Counted from the first letter of the stretch, positions 27,848 to 36,410 are shown. The stretch is DNA of 64,000 nt from Pedobacter ghigonis (GCF_903166585.1 NZ_CAESCM010000015.1:62001-126000); one strand, 5' to 3'. Translations and numbers: made by a program. The notes: generated by a model not told the origin, from the sequence alone.

Positions 27848-28584
27848 AACGCTTAAACACCATTATTATCGACGATGAGGAAGATAGCGTTAATCTGTTA
27901 CGCATCCAGCTTCAACGGCATTGCCCCGAAATTGGCGAGATCCATACTTTTAACAGCCCGTTAAAGGCCTTGCAGGAAATTGATAAGCTAAAGCCCGACC
28001 TGCTTTTCCTGGATATAGAAATGCCGGAACTTAATGGTTTCCAGTTTTTAGAAAAACTGACCCCGATAAATTTTAGTGTAATTTTTATTACTGCGTACAA
28101 CGAATTTGCTTTAAGGGCATTCAGGTTTAGTGCTTTGGATTATTTGGTGAAACCGGTTTACATTAACGATTTAATTGATGCGATAAATAAAGCTGTTAAC
28201 ACCATTAAACCTTCTGATGCACAATTTGATCTTTTTCAGAAACAGTTTTATCTCGAACGGATTAATAAAATAGCTGTGAGCTCCTTAACAGGTATTACGT
28301 TTGTAAATCTCGACGACATTCTGTACGTAGAGGCCAGCAGTAATTACTCTATTTTGGTTTTACTGGATGGAGAAAAGGTAATCATCTCGAAAACATTGAA
28401 AGATGTACAGGAAATTCTGGAGAACAGAAACTTCTTTCGCATTCACCGTCAATACATCATCAACCTCCATAAAGTAAAGCATTTCAATAAGAACGATTGC
28501 CTGCTAACCATGGAAAATAATAAGCAGTTACAGGTAGCCCGAATTCAAAAAGATAAGCTAATCGAAAGATTTGGACTGGTTTAA
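27844..28584 (+). CDS. LytTR response regulator
   Basis: A 246-residue regulator: a receiver domain (residues 1-120) with acidic pocket Asp10-Asp11 and the phospho-acceptor Asp57 in LFLDIEMPE, and Lys in VKPVY, then a LytTR DNA-binding domain from about 145 (FVNLDDILYVEAS...FFRIHRQYIIN). It starts 3 bases inside the kinase gene end. LytTR regulators bind short direct repeats; targets cannot be read from the window. The lipocalin gene follows in convergent orientation. Confidence 0.92.
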   Translation: MKRLNTIIIDDEEDSVNLLRIQLQRHCPEIGEIHTFNSPLKALQEIDKLKPDLLFLDIEMPELNGFQFLEKLTPINFSVIFITAYNEFALRAFRFSALDYLVKPVYINDLIDAINKAVNTIKPSDAQFDLFQKQFYLERINKIAVSSLTGITFVNLDDILYVEASSNYSILVLLDGEKVIISKTLKDVQEILENRNFFRIHRQYIINLHKVKHFNKNDCLLTMENNKQLQVARIQKDKLIERFGLV

Positions 28585-28594
28585 GGCCACAATA

Positions 28595-29107
28595 CTAGCT
28601 CATTTTGTGCTGCTGAGAAGTAAGTTTATCTACATCGTAACCTTTTGCCTTGCACCGGGCAACAATTTCGTCGTGGGTTTTCTTCGGCATAACCTCATTA
28701 CGACTCATGATGAATAAGAATTTATGATCTGGGTGACCAACAACCACGTATGAATAATCGCTGGCCAGTTCAATAATCCAGTAATCAACCTTTATGGGCC
28801 ATATAAACTGCGCCTGGAGCTCACCATTATCTCCCTCCGCTGAAGGAAACATTTTAGAATTCCTCGAATATATCTTTTCGTCGCCTGGTTTTTTGTAAGT
28901 GGTTACCACATCATAATAGCCGGTTTTGTTCAGGGTATATTTAGTAGTGGTTTCACGACTGCCTCTATCGAAAATAGTTGGGATAGAATATAAAGAATAC
29001 CAGGTTCCGGCATATTTCTTTAAATCCAGTTTTGCAACAGGTGTATTTTTCTCAACGGGCGAATAACCTAGTAACACAAACAGTAATAAGCAAATCGTTT
29101 TCATCAT
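28595..29107 (-). CDS. Lipocalin, Blc type
   Basis: A 170-residue exported protein. The YAGTWYSLYSIP motif (first lipocalin signature) and the SYVVVGHPDHKFLFIMSR end with its conserved Arg mark a bacterial lipocalin close to E. coli Blc, which binds lysophospholipids or fatty acids at the envelope. The signal peptide has no clear lipobox Cys, so it may be a soluble periplasmic form. It is single, convergent with the LytTR gene. Confidence 0.85.
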   Translation of the reverse strand: MMKTICLLLFVLLGYSPVEKNTPVAKLDLKKYAGTWYSLYSIPTIFDRGSRETTTKYTLNKTGYYDVVTTYKKPGDEKIYSRNSKMFPSAEGDNGELQAQFIWPIKVDYWIIELASDYSYVVVGHPDHKFLFIMSRNEVMPKKTHDEIVARCKAKGYDVDKLTSQQHKMS

Positions 29108-29151
29108 ACCGGAGTTTGGTATTATTTACGAAACCGGTTAAAAAACAGATC

Positions 29152-30216
29152 TTAGAATTTGTTTTTTGCCTTCCAGATAAAGCCATCTAGTACATAATGT
29201 GTGGCCTGTGGTAATGCCAAAAGCGGAACAAGGAGCGAAAGCAGTTCGCTGCTTGTTATTTGCGGTAAGGTTGTAAAAGGCTTAAATACTGCCTGGTGTT
29301 CTTTCCATACCAAACCATCCCACAGACCTTCTTCCAGGTAGGCGAAGAGGATTAAAATGAACAGGAAATAAAATATCCCCGATTTGCCAAAGCTAAGGGC
29401 TATGATTTTATTTTTAACAGCGGTTTTATCTAATTTTTTCTTCTCGAAAAACCAAACGAGGGCCATATACGGAATGCCATGCGAAACGACATTCAAGGTA
29501 GTAAAAGCCATATCACCGTTAAAATAAACGATTCCGAAATACCAGGACAGGAATGTTCCGACAACGATTAAATTCCGTGGAATATTAACCCATTTCTGTT
29601 TAATAACCACCGATAACTCTTTTATGATGTATATGGCAATAATGGCAAGGTACACCATTCCCGAACCTTTTAAAAGCGCATCGTTCTTAAACGAAAAGAA
29701 ATCGCCTTCTATAAACCAGTTGAAATGCCTGGCCGTACTGAGGTGCCAGAAAAGCAGTGGATACAGGGTTGCGGTATAAATGGCCACTTTATCGATAAGC
29801 TGCTGAACAGGCGAAGCTTTTTCATTGCGCGAATACAAACGCATAAAACCATATTGCTGCCTGATGAAATGATAAACCGCCAGGTATGCCAGGATTCTCC
29901 AAAACCATAAAGCATCAAAATGGTAAATCATTACTCCTGTAACATAGCAGGCCACCGGGATGGCAACAAGCAAAGTATATTGTTTCTTAAAATTGCCAGG
30001 ATTAAAATAGGTGCGGTATAAAGTGCTGTACACATGCGCAACATCAATAAAAACAATTAAAAATACCCAATAAGCCAATGGAATACCCGCTGAATTTTGA
30101 AATTGCGAAGGAAAAAGTAAAACCAGCAGCAAAGAAAAAAACGGAGGTGAAAGGATGAAAACAACATCACTTACACGCGAATTTAGCCAGGGTTGATTTG
30201 AATTAAGATCTGCCAT
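29152..30216 (-). CDS. Multi-pass membrane protein closing the polyamine operon
   Basis: A 354-residue protein with about eight to ten hydrophobic helices. I recognise no family. Several His residues lie at helix ends or inside helices (DVAHVYST, YHFIRQQYG, SHGIPYMAL, THYVLDGFIW), a pattern compatible with metal or heme binding in membrane desaturase-, hydroxylase- or cytochrome-like enzymes, but this is inference. It starts 14 bases inside the FAD oxidoreductase gene end and is the last gene of the speD-led operon. A redox partner role for the upstream FAD protein is plausible. Confidence 0.7.
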   Translation of the reverse strand: MADLNSNQPWLNSRVSDVVFILSPPFFSLLLVLLFPSQFQNSAGIPLAYWVFLIVFIDVAHVYSTLYRTYFNPGNFKKQYTLLVAIPVACYVTGVMIYHFDALWFWRILAYLAVYHFIRQQYGFMRLYSRNEKASPVQQLIDKVAIYTATLYPLLFWHLSTARHFNWFIEGDFFSFKNDALLKGSGMVYLAIIAIYIIKELSVVIKQKWVNIPRNLIVVGTFLSWYFGIVYFNGDMAFTTLNVVSHGIPYMALVWFFEKKKLDKTAVKNKIIALSFGKSGIFYFLFILILFAYLEEGLWDGLVWKEHQAVFKPFTTLPQITSSELLSLLVPLLALPQATHYVLDGFIWKAKNKF

Positions 30217-31858
30217 TCAGTACCTGTTTTGCTGCATTTATACCTTGATGAAAAGCTTCTTCAAAAATAGAAACTCCACTTAAATCACTATGGGCAAAGA
30301 AAATTTTATCGTCAATGGATGTCTTTGCGTTTGCTAAATTTTCACTCCAGATAAAATCCTTCGTGGGTGCAATCATGCCGTGACCCCAAACCCAAAAATC
30401 GATATTTTCAATTGCTTTGGTAATGCCCGGATGTATTATTTCAATCTCAGGGATAACGATATCCAGCCATTGCTCATAATTTCTGGAGTAAGCAGCCAAA
30501 CGGGCAATTGCAGGTTCGAAATCGCAGAGGGGGAGGTAATAGGTAATTACTTTTTTATCTTCCGAAAGTTTCAGGTGTTGTTGTGCCGAATTTACGTAGC
30601 CAACGGATGGAGTATTGTAAGCCACATTATCCCAGCAAAGGTTTATCCCTTTCGATTCTGGTAATTCGTTAATGGTAATGTTGGCAATTAGCCATGGCGA
30701 ATAACTAAAAGCCTTATAATCTATGTTGCGGTCAAAATTTTGCAGTAAACGGTTGTTTACAAACTGTGGTGCGCACAGTATAATTTTTTCGGCTTCTATA
30801 TTTTCCGTAACCTGTGTACCTGCATTAAATGTGGTTACCTGTGTATTTCCATTGGCCAATGACTTTAAATCGTAACACAGCGTCGAAGTTTTAATGTGAT
30901 CTTTTAACGGGCCGGCCAATTGTTTCATAATCCAGCCATTGCCTTCGGGCCAGGTTAAAATCGCATTTTGCTCTGCATTGGCGGCTCTGCCCCTGCGTGC
31001 AGCGAAATAATGCAGACCTGCCCAGGCCGATATATGCGTTATTTTTTGGCCATAATCATCTTTACAGGCATAGTTTAAGTACCAAAGCAGGTATTTAGAA
31101 TGGTAACCCTTTTCTTTCAGGTAAGCCTCGAAAGTAATCTTATCCAGTTTTCTGTAGTTTTCATCATTCGATGAGGTACTTAAAGGGATATTGAATAAAA
31201 ATTTACCATCGCTACCTTTGGTATTTTTAAGCTGATCAACAGCTGATAAAAAGCGTCTGATTTCCTTTTTGTCTGCAATGGGCACACCAAAATCCGGAAT
31301 TAAACCTTCCTGCCATTCGCCGTTTATTAACAACCTTTCTTCCGGATCGAAAGTTAAATAGTAATCGTTGTAGTAGGGTAGCTGTTTTTCAAAGTGGGTG
31401 ATAACATTAATTTCCTGTAAAAAATCAATCAGTAAAGCATCGTCGTTATTGGCTATGGTGATGTAATGCGCACCGAGTGGATAAGCCGCTATTTTATTGG
31501 TGCCATAATATGAATTTCCTCCTGTATGTTTTTCCAATTCCAGGATTTCGAAATTTGTTTCGCCATTCTTTTTTAGCCATCGCCCGGCCGATAGGCCCGA
31601 AATACCACTGCCAACAATGAGTGTTTTTACTTTTCTTGTGTTTTTTGCTGCAGGTATTTTTATTTTATCGCGCAAAATATGGCCAGCTTTTGCATCCGGA
31701 CCTTGTAAGGTTCCCTTAATATTGTAGCCTGCCGACCGTATTTTTTTATAACAGCCGTTTAAAAAAATGCCGCCCGTAATTAATCCGATCCTCAATAAAA
31801 AAGAGCGACGCTTTAAATAGGCCGATAATTCATCCTTATAAAACGTTTGCCCACTCAT
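30203..31858 (-). CDS. FAD/NAD(P)-binding amine oxidase-like protein, exported-looking
   Basis: A 551-residue flavoprotein (start at ATG 31858; an upstream in-frame TTG is less likely). The GSGISGLSAG dinucleotide-binding motif near residue 83, followed by ELEKHTGGNSYYG, is typical of amine oxidase / phytoene desaturase-like oxidoreductases. The N-terminal region has KRRSFLLRIG then a hydrophobic stretch ending in LNGC: a twin-arginine-like signal with a lipobox. If real, the protein folds with FAD in the cytosol and is anchored outside as a lipoprotein. In a speD/speE operon a polyamine substrate is a fair guess. Confidence 0.75.
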   Translation of the reverse strand: MSGQTFYKDELSAYLKRRSFLLRIGLITGGIFLNGCYKKIRSAGYNIKGTLQGPDAKAGHILRDKIKIPAAKNTRKVKTLIVGSGISGLSAGRWLKKNGETNFEILELEKHTGGNSYYGTNKIAAYPLGAHYITIANNDDALLIDFLQEINVITHFEKQLPYYNDYYLTFDPEERLLINGEWQEGLIPDFGVPIADKKEIRRFLSAVDQLKNTKGSDGKFLFNIPLSTSSNDENYRKLDKITFEAYLKEKGYHSKYLLWYLNYACKDDYGQKITHISAWAGLHYFAARRGRAANAEQNAILTWPEGNGWIMKQLAGPLKDHIKTSTLCYDLKSLANGNTQVTTFNAGTQVTENIEAEKIILCAPQFVNNRLLQNFDRNIDYKAFSYSPWLIANITINELPESKGINLCWDNVAYNTPSVGYVNSAQQHLKLSEDKKVITYYLPLCDFEPAIARLAAYSRNYEQWLDIVIPEIEIIHPGITKAIENIDFWVWGHGMIAPTKDFIWSENLANAKTSIDDKIFFAHSDLSGVSIFEEAFHQGINAAKQVLNGRS

Positions 31859-33347
31859 CTTCAAAGTACTTAACTAAAATTTGGTTGTTAAGCTTATTTA
31901 CATCGGTTTCTACTTTGCCCATATCTTTAGGGAAATAGAGCATTAAATCTAAACTTTCTTTCGATATGAACTTTAAACCTGGTAAATATTGCTGCGGTTT
32001 TTTATATACATTATCGGGTTCGGTAGCCATAATATAGCCCCACTCGCCAAATGATGGCACATAGTTGTGATAAGGGATTGTTTTTAAACCAACACTTTCT
32101 AAAGTTTTGTTTACCGTCCAGAAAGATTTTGGCGCAACAAAGGGCGAGGTAGACTGGATAACCATCAAACCTTTTGGGGCAAGAATACCCTTAACCAGTT
32201 TGTAAAATGCATTGGTATAAAGTTTTCCAACGGCATAATTAGATGGATCAGGAAAATCGATCACAATAAAGTCGAATTTTCTGTGCTGTGCCTTAATCCA
32301 GCTAAAAGCATCGGCATTAATCACTTTTACTTTTGGCGATAGCAGCGCATTTTTATTAAGCCCCAGCAAAATTTTGTTCGATTGGAAGAGGCCCGTCATT
32401 CCCTTATCCAAATCTACCAGCGTTACCGAGTCGACATTTGGATATTTTAAAATCTCTCTAACGGCAAGGCCATCGCCGCCACCCATTACCAAAACATGTT
32501 TGGCAAAAGGTAAGGCATGTAAACCTGGATGTACCAAAGCCTCGTGGTAGCGGTATTCATCATCAGAGCTGAACTGAAGGTTCCCGTTTAGGAAAAGCCG
32601 CAAAACTTTGTTTTTTTTGGTTAAAATTATGCGCTGGTAAGGAGTACTTTTCGAATAGATAATGGTATCGCTATAAGTCTGGCTTTCAGAAAAACTGGTT
32701 ATTTTGTCGGCGTAAATGAACCCGGCAAGTAATGCTATAATACTGATGAAAGAAGCGCTTTGCAGGTATTTAGAGGCCCTGATTTCTGCTTTAAAACTCA
32801 GGCAAACAATCAATGCTACGGCAACGTTCAGCATCCCAAACAAATAGGCTGTTTTTACCAGACCCAGGTGCGGAATTAACAGCAGCGGGAAAATTAAGGA
32901 AGCCAGTAGTGCGCCAATATAATCGAAGGTGAAAACTTTCGAAACCAGATCTTTAAATTCATAGCGGTCTTTAAGAATGCGCATGAGTAATGGGATTTCT
33001 AAACCAACCAGAATACCGGTTAGGCTTACAAAACCATACAGCACTATCCTGAAGGAAGCAATGCTTTCGAAAACTAGGAACAGTACGGTTGAGCTAAAGC
33101 CACCAACCAGCCCAACCAGGATTTCGATTTGAATAAACCACGAAAGGATATTCTTCTCAAAATATTTAGATACCCACGAGCCTATACCCATCGAAAAAAG
33201 GTAAACCCCAATAATGGTCGAAAATTGGGTTACCGAATCGCCAAGCAGGTAGCTCGCCAGGGTACCGGCAATTAATTCGTAAATTAAACCACAGGTAGCA
33301 ACAACAAAAACTGAAATTAATAAAAGTGCAGGTAACTTTTTGTTCAT
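31836..33347 (-). CDS. Membrane-fused spermidine synthase (polyamine aminopropyltransferase)
   Basis: A 503-residue protein. The N-terminal half has about seven transmembrane helices (to about 215); the C-terminal half is a SpeE-like methyltransferase-fold domain with the GGGDGLAVREIL motif binding decarboxylated AdoMet and a late IDFPDPSN segment in place of the usual D-S-S/T-D-P active-site loop. It should transfer aminopropyl groups to putrescine or a related amine, and the helices tie it to the membrane. It lies 1 base after DUF350 and overlaps the FAD gene by 23 bases. Confidence 0.85.
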   Translation of the reverse strand: MNKKLPALLLISVFVVATCGLIYELIAGTLASYLLGDSVTQFSTIIGVYLFSMGIGSWVSKYFEKNILSWFIQIEILVGLVGGFSSTVLFLVFESIASFRIVLYGFVSLTGILVGLEIPLLMRILKDRYEFKDLVSKVFTFDYIGALLASLIFPLLLIPHLGLVKTAYLFGMLNVAVALIVCLSFKAEIRASKYLQSASFISIIALLAGFIYADKITSFSESQTYSDTIIYSKSTPYQRIILTKKNKVLRLFLNGNLQFSSDDEYRYHEALVHPGLHALPFAKHVLVMGGGDGLAVREILKYPNVDSVTLVDLDKGMTGLFQSNKILLGLNKNALLSPKVKVINADAFSWIKAQHRKFDFIVIDFPDPSNYAVGKLYTNAFYKLVKGILAPKGLMVIQSTSPFVAPKSFWTVNKTLESVGLKTIPYHNYVPSFGEWGYIMATEPDNVYKKPQQYLPGLKFISKESLDLMLYFPKDMGKVETDVNKLNNQILVKYFEDEWANVL

Positions 33348-33348
33348 G

Positions 33349-33573
33349 CTAACTGTGAATGGCTGAGCTTATAATAATTGCAATAGCAATAATAAAGGCT
33401 GCAAAAACAATGGCTAAAGCTAAATTTTGCTTTTCGAGTATTTCTTTCCAAAGGTTCTCGGGCGTAATTTTTTCGATAATCCAGAATGCGATAAAGAGTA
33501 CAACAATACCCAATATAGAGTAAACCAGTGATGCAATAATGTACTTGATGTTGATTAGTTCGTTTAAGCTCAT
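33349..33573 (-). CDS. DUF350 membrane protein
   Basis: A 74-residue protein with two transmembrane helices (about 11-33 and 51-71). The loop EKQNLALAIVFAAFIIAIAI is the DUF350 hallmark. DUF350 proteins of the YjfL type occur in loci with polyamine- and peptide-tagging enzymes and are thought to be membrane partners; no activity is known. It begins 6 bases after the stop of a 57-residue protein and ends 1 base before the spermidine synthase start. Confidence 0.85.
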   Translation of the reverse strand: MSLNELINIKYIIASLVYSILGIVVLFIAFWIIEKITPENLWKEILEKQNLALAIVFAAFIIAIAIIISSAIHS

Positions 33574-33579
33574 AATTTT

Positions 33580-33753
33580 TTATTTATGGTAAAATCTGTT
33601 TACATGGCCACTGTGACCTTTACTTCCATTAAAATCAGTGTTTTTTTCTACGTTATCCTGGTAAAAGGCATGACCACGGAGACCGCTATAGCCATAAAAA
33701 CCTAAAATAATCAGTAGTACAATGAGGTAATATTTAATCGGTTTTAAATTCAT
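33580..33753 (-). CDS. 57-residue single-helix protein inside the polyamine operon
   Basis: A frame of 58 codons runs on the minus strand from ATG 33753 to TAA 33580. The ATG follows the DUF4178 stop without a gap (TAAATG), and the stop lies 6 bases before DUF350, so it fits tightly in the operon. The product starts MNLKPIKYYL, has one hydrophobic helix (about 8-20) and a polar tail rich in Gly, His and Lys (GSKGHSGHVNRFYHK). No family is recognised. The tail could be a flexible basic segment facing one side of the membrane. Confidence 0.7.
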   Translation of the reverse strand: MNLKPIKYYLIVLLIILGFYGYSGLRGHAFYQDNVEKNTDFNGSKGHSGHVNRFYHK

Positions 33754-35070
33754 TTAGTCTCCTTCTACAAAGGGTGAAAAATCGCTGTTATTCCATCTTC
33801 TTTTCTCGTAATTGCGCATTAAATACCAGCAAATGGCCGGGAAAATGCAAAGCAGCAGTATGGTTATCAGTGTATTGCGGAACATGCTCACATTAGTAGT
33901 GGCCCTGATGTAAAGGCTATTCCGGTAAACATCTCCTGATGATGGATATACATTTAAGTGGTATTTGCCTTTTGGTATATCTGATAAAAGAACGGATTCT
34001 TTGGTTGAGCCTTCAGACCAGCTTTCGCCATCTTCTACGCCATGGTAATATTCTATGCCCTTGCTTACTTCCCAGGTTCGATTATCGGCTTCATTAACCA
34101 GTACAATTGTGGTTTCCAGCCAGTTATTGTCAACACCCGAAGCAATTTCGAACTCAATATTCGATGATTCATCATCAATAGCAAAGGAAGGGGTGATAAA
34201 AGATTTGAAAGCATCGGCACCTCCTTTGGTATCGTAAGTGATGGAAAAATCGTCGTTTATTAATTCCTTTTCCGGTTTAACTGCATCAAAAAGCAAATGC
34301 AAAAGCAAAACTGCAATTATGGCTATACCGGTTATTTTTAAAGAAGAGGTCCACCTGTCGAAAGCTTTAGAAGGCTCATTGGCACCAATGCCAATCTGCT
34401 CCGGAAGACTGCTTTTATCCAGGTTAAATGCCTTGGCAATTTCATCCCTGGTGAGGTATTCGCCAATGTAGTAATTAGTAAGATTTGCAGATTTATTAAT
34501 CACCTCTTTAACAACCATAAATGGGGGAGCGATATACTCGGTAGCTTTAACCTTTTCATTCACCACATCCCAATCTACCTCGCCAAGCATAGCAGTAACC
34601 ACTGGCGTGTACCTGTTAAAAAGTTTGTATTCCACATCTTTATAGCCTACACTCGTACCATAAGATATGGGTTGTTTATAATCGGGGAGAAAGTCTTCGC
34701 CGGCGATGAAATTCCAATGTCCTTTAAATTCGGATAAGGTAACATAGCCCTGATCATGGCTTGTTAAAATATATTCCCTCCAGTGGTAACTCGTACCTGC
34801 TTCTTTCTTTTCGAGGTAGGCAATTATTTTTAAATCGACACCATGGATGTTTGTTGTTGCGCCTAATTTTAAAACCGGAGATTTTTCGGGTTTTTCTAAT
34901 TTCCTGTTCAGCCTTGTTTCTGCCCTGGTAAAAATATGTAAGTAAGAAAAACAAAAGGGGCAAACTACGTATTCGCTTTTAGCCGGTTCGTAGAGCACAA
35001 TATTTTGTTTGCACTTGGAACAAGATATTGTTTCCGATAATCTAAAAAATGATTTAACTGAATTTTCCAT
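33754..35070 (-). CDS. DUF4178 protein with zinc ribbon and C-terminal membrane anchor
   Basis: A 438-residue protein. The N terminus has a zinc ribbon (Cys-Lys-Cys-Lys near residue 20 and Cys-Pro-Phe-Cys about 17 later). DUF4178 sequence follows, with the WREYILTSHDQGYVTLSEF core. A transmembrane helix lies near 246-262, a second near 404-425, and an Asp/Glu-rich beta domain between them. DUF4178 is known mainly from polyamine-linked clusters; function unknown. It overlaps the speD stop by one base (TAATG) and is directly followed by the 57-residue gene. Confidence 0.82.
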   Translation of the reverse strand: MENSVKSFFRLSETISCSKCKQNIVLYEPAKSEYVVCPFCFSYLHIFTRAETRLNRKLEKPEKSPVLKLGATTNIHGVDLKIIAYLEKKEAGTSYHWREYILTSHDQGYVTLSEFKGHWNFIAGEDFLPDYKQPISYGTSVGYKDVEYKLFNRYTPVVTAMLGEVDWDVVNEKVKATEYIAPPFMVVKEVINKSANLTNYYIGEYLTRDEIAKAFNLDKSSLPEQIGIGANEPSKAFDRWTSSLKITGIAIIAVLLLHLLFDAVKPEKELINDDFSITYDTKGGADAFKSFITPSFAIDDESSNIEFEIASGVDNNWLETTIVLVNEADNRTWEVSKGIEYYHGVEDGESWSEGSTKESVLLSDIPKGKYHLNVYPSSGDVYRNSLYIRATTNVSMFRNTLITILLLCIFPAICWYLMRNYEKRRWNNSDFSPFVEGD

Positions 35071-35423
35071 TAACGCACAATTTCAGTTTTTTGCATTTCC
35101 TTACCTTCGAAAAAGTGCAATACAGCATCGTAAATATCCTTAACCTTTTGGGTATTATCTTTCTGGTAATTAGATAGAAAAATATCGAAGGTAGCCAGTT
35201 TAAACTCTGGCCAGGTGTGGATAGATAAATGAGATTCGGTTAAGCAGATTACAGCGGTAAAACCTCCGTTAGGGAAATTGTGATAAACTTCTCCTACTTT
35301 TTCAAGGTTCTTACCGGCAATTAGTTCGTTAAAAAGATCTTTACAGTCTTGAAAGGAAGAGAGTTGTTCGGCTTTTTCAGAAGAAAATTCAGCTAAAATA
35401 TGTAATCCTGGATTGTAGGTCAT
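35070..35423 (-). CDS. speD: S-adenosylmethionine decarboxylase-type proenzyme SpeD with an altered active site
   Basis: A 117-residue pyruvoyl enzyme of the short bacterial class. The ATG at 35423 is preferred over an upstream TTG because a -7 box covers that TTG; this places the autoprocessing pair at Glu63-Ser64 in ESHLSIHTWPE, as in known short SpeD proteins, with His69 as the proton relay. The position that is normally a Cys about 20 residues later (in FTCG) is read here as Ser84 (in DIFLSN). If the alignment holds, the enzyme may be slow, specialised or shifted to another substrate. It heads the operon. Confidence 0.85.
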   Translation of the reverse strand: MTYNPGLHILAEFSSEKAEQLSSFQDCKDLFNELIAGKNLEKVGEVYHNFPNGGFTAVICLTESHLSIHTWPEFKLATFDIFLSNYQKDNTQKVKDIYDAVLHFFEGKEMQKTEIVR

Positions 35424-35441
35424 TGAGCGTTTGGTATCTTT

Positions 35442-35449
35442 CAAAATTA
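35442..35449 (-). promoter_or_regulatory. TAnnTTTG -7 box of the speD operon
   Basis: On the minus strand TAATTTTG ends 18 bases before the speD ATG at 35423. Confidence 0.6.
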
Positions 35450-35491
35450 GAAAAGTATTTTTAAAGTAGGCATTAGAAATGTGAATTTTAT

Positions 35492-35887
35492 TTATGTGCT
35501 TTTTCCGGCAATAAAATGATCTTCTACGTCTTCTTCAAGTGGGATATAAATCCTTTCCCATTCGTTACCATCTAAAATTTCCCAGGTGTGTCCAACTCCT
35601 TTGGTGTCGTTTGCGATTAAAATAATGCCTGGTTCAATGATAAAAGTTTCGCCGTTACTTACGGTAAAACGGAGTTTACCTTTCAGTGTAAGCACATATT
35701 GCCGGCGTGGGGCAGGGTGGGGGATTTTCTCCAGCGTTGAAACATCGGTTTGTGCAAAGAAATAACTGGCATTGATGTGTTGGCGTATGGGGATTGTACC
35801 CACTTCAAAGCTACATTGGTTGTTTTCTGTGTTAATTAAACGGATGGCTTTAAGGTAATTTGGGGTATCGGCTAGTGCTGTATTCAT
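35492..35887 (-). CDS. Small cupin-like protein
   Basis: A 131-residue protein (ATG at 35887; the TTG two codons earlier is less likely). The central part, with ALTLKGKLRFTV-like strands, GETFIIEPGIILIAND and GVGHTWEI, reads as a cupin barrel; the HTW His may be one metal ligand, but a full ligand set is not clear. Function unknown. It lies 68 bases from speD and 22 bases from ogt; whether it belongs to either unit is uncertain. Confidence 0.65.
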   Translation of the reverse strand: MNTALADTPNYLKAIRLINTENNQCSFEVGTIPIRQHINASYFFAQTDVSTLEKIPHPAPRRQYVLTLKGKLRFTVSNGETFIIEPGIILIANDTKGVGHTWEILDGNEWERIYIPLEEDVEDHFIAGKST

Positions 35888-35909
35888 CTGCAAATAAAAA
35901 GTATTGGTT

Positions 35910-36389
35910 TTAAAATTTTAGTTCTGTTTGTCCGCGTTGCATTACTTCACTTTCGTGTTGCAACAACCATTTTTTACGCCATAAGCCGCCTGCATAACCC
36001 ACCAGTTTACCATTGCTGCCAATAACCCGGTGACAGGGCACTACAATAGCAATGTTGTTTTTTCCGTTTGCGGCTGCAATGGCACGGATCGCCAATGGCT
36101 GATGTGCCGAAAATTTAGCATAGGATGTAGTTTCTCCATAAGGGATAGCCAATAAATTTTGCCAAACGCCTTGTTGAAACTCCGTACCTTTCTGTTTCAT
36201 AGGGAAATCGAAATGCTGTAGTTTGCCATTAAAATAATCATTTAACTGTTGGGCAACGTTTTGTGTAAGCGGGTTTTCGGTTAATCCGGTAATGTCTTTT
36301 TCGGCAAAGGTTACAACATGCACAAATTCGTCATCGGCGAGGATAGTAATTTGGCCAACCGGCGATGTTATAACTGATGCGTAGTTCAT
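35910..36389 (-). CDS. ogt: Methylated-DNA-protein cysteine methyltransferase (Ogt)
   Basis: A 159-residue DNA repair protein. The active-site motif VVPCHRVIG, with the methyl-accepting Cys, and the downstream GYAGGLWRKKWLLQHE segment are exact family signatures; the DNA-binding helix lies just before. It removes methyl groups from O6-methylguanine in one suicide reaction. The ATG at 36389 is chosen because the SPVG segment typical of the N terminus begins there; the longer frame reaches into the intergenic repeat. Confidence 0.9.
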   Translation of the reverse strand: MNYASVITSPVGQITILADDEFVHVVTFAEKDITGLTENPLTQNVAQQLNDYFNGKLQHFDFPMKQKGTEFQQGVWQNLLAIPYGETTSYAKFSAHQPLAIRAIAAANGKNNIAIVVPCHRVIGSNGKLVGYAGGLWRKKWLLQHESEVMQRGQTELKF

Positions 36390-36410
36390 ATTTTTTATTC
36401 CAGATTCTAA

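Noticed and set aside
35424..35444. TTG start for speD at 35444
   Set aside because: It coincides with the -7 box; the ATG at 35423 gives the usual distance to the Glu-Ser processing site.
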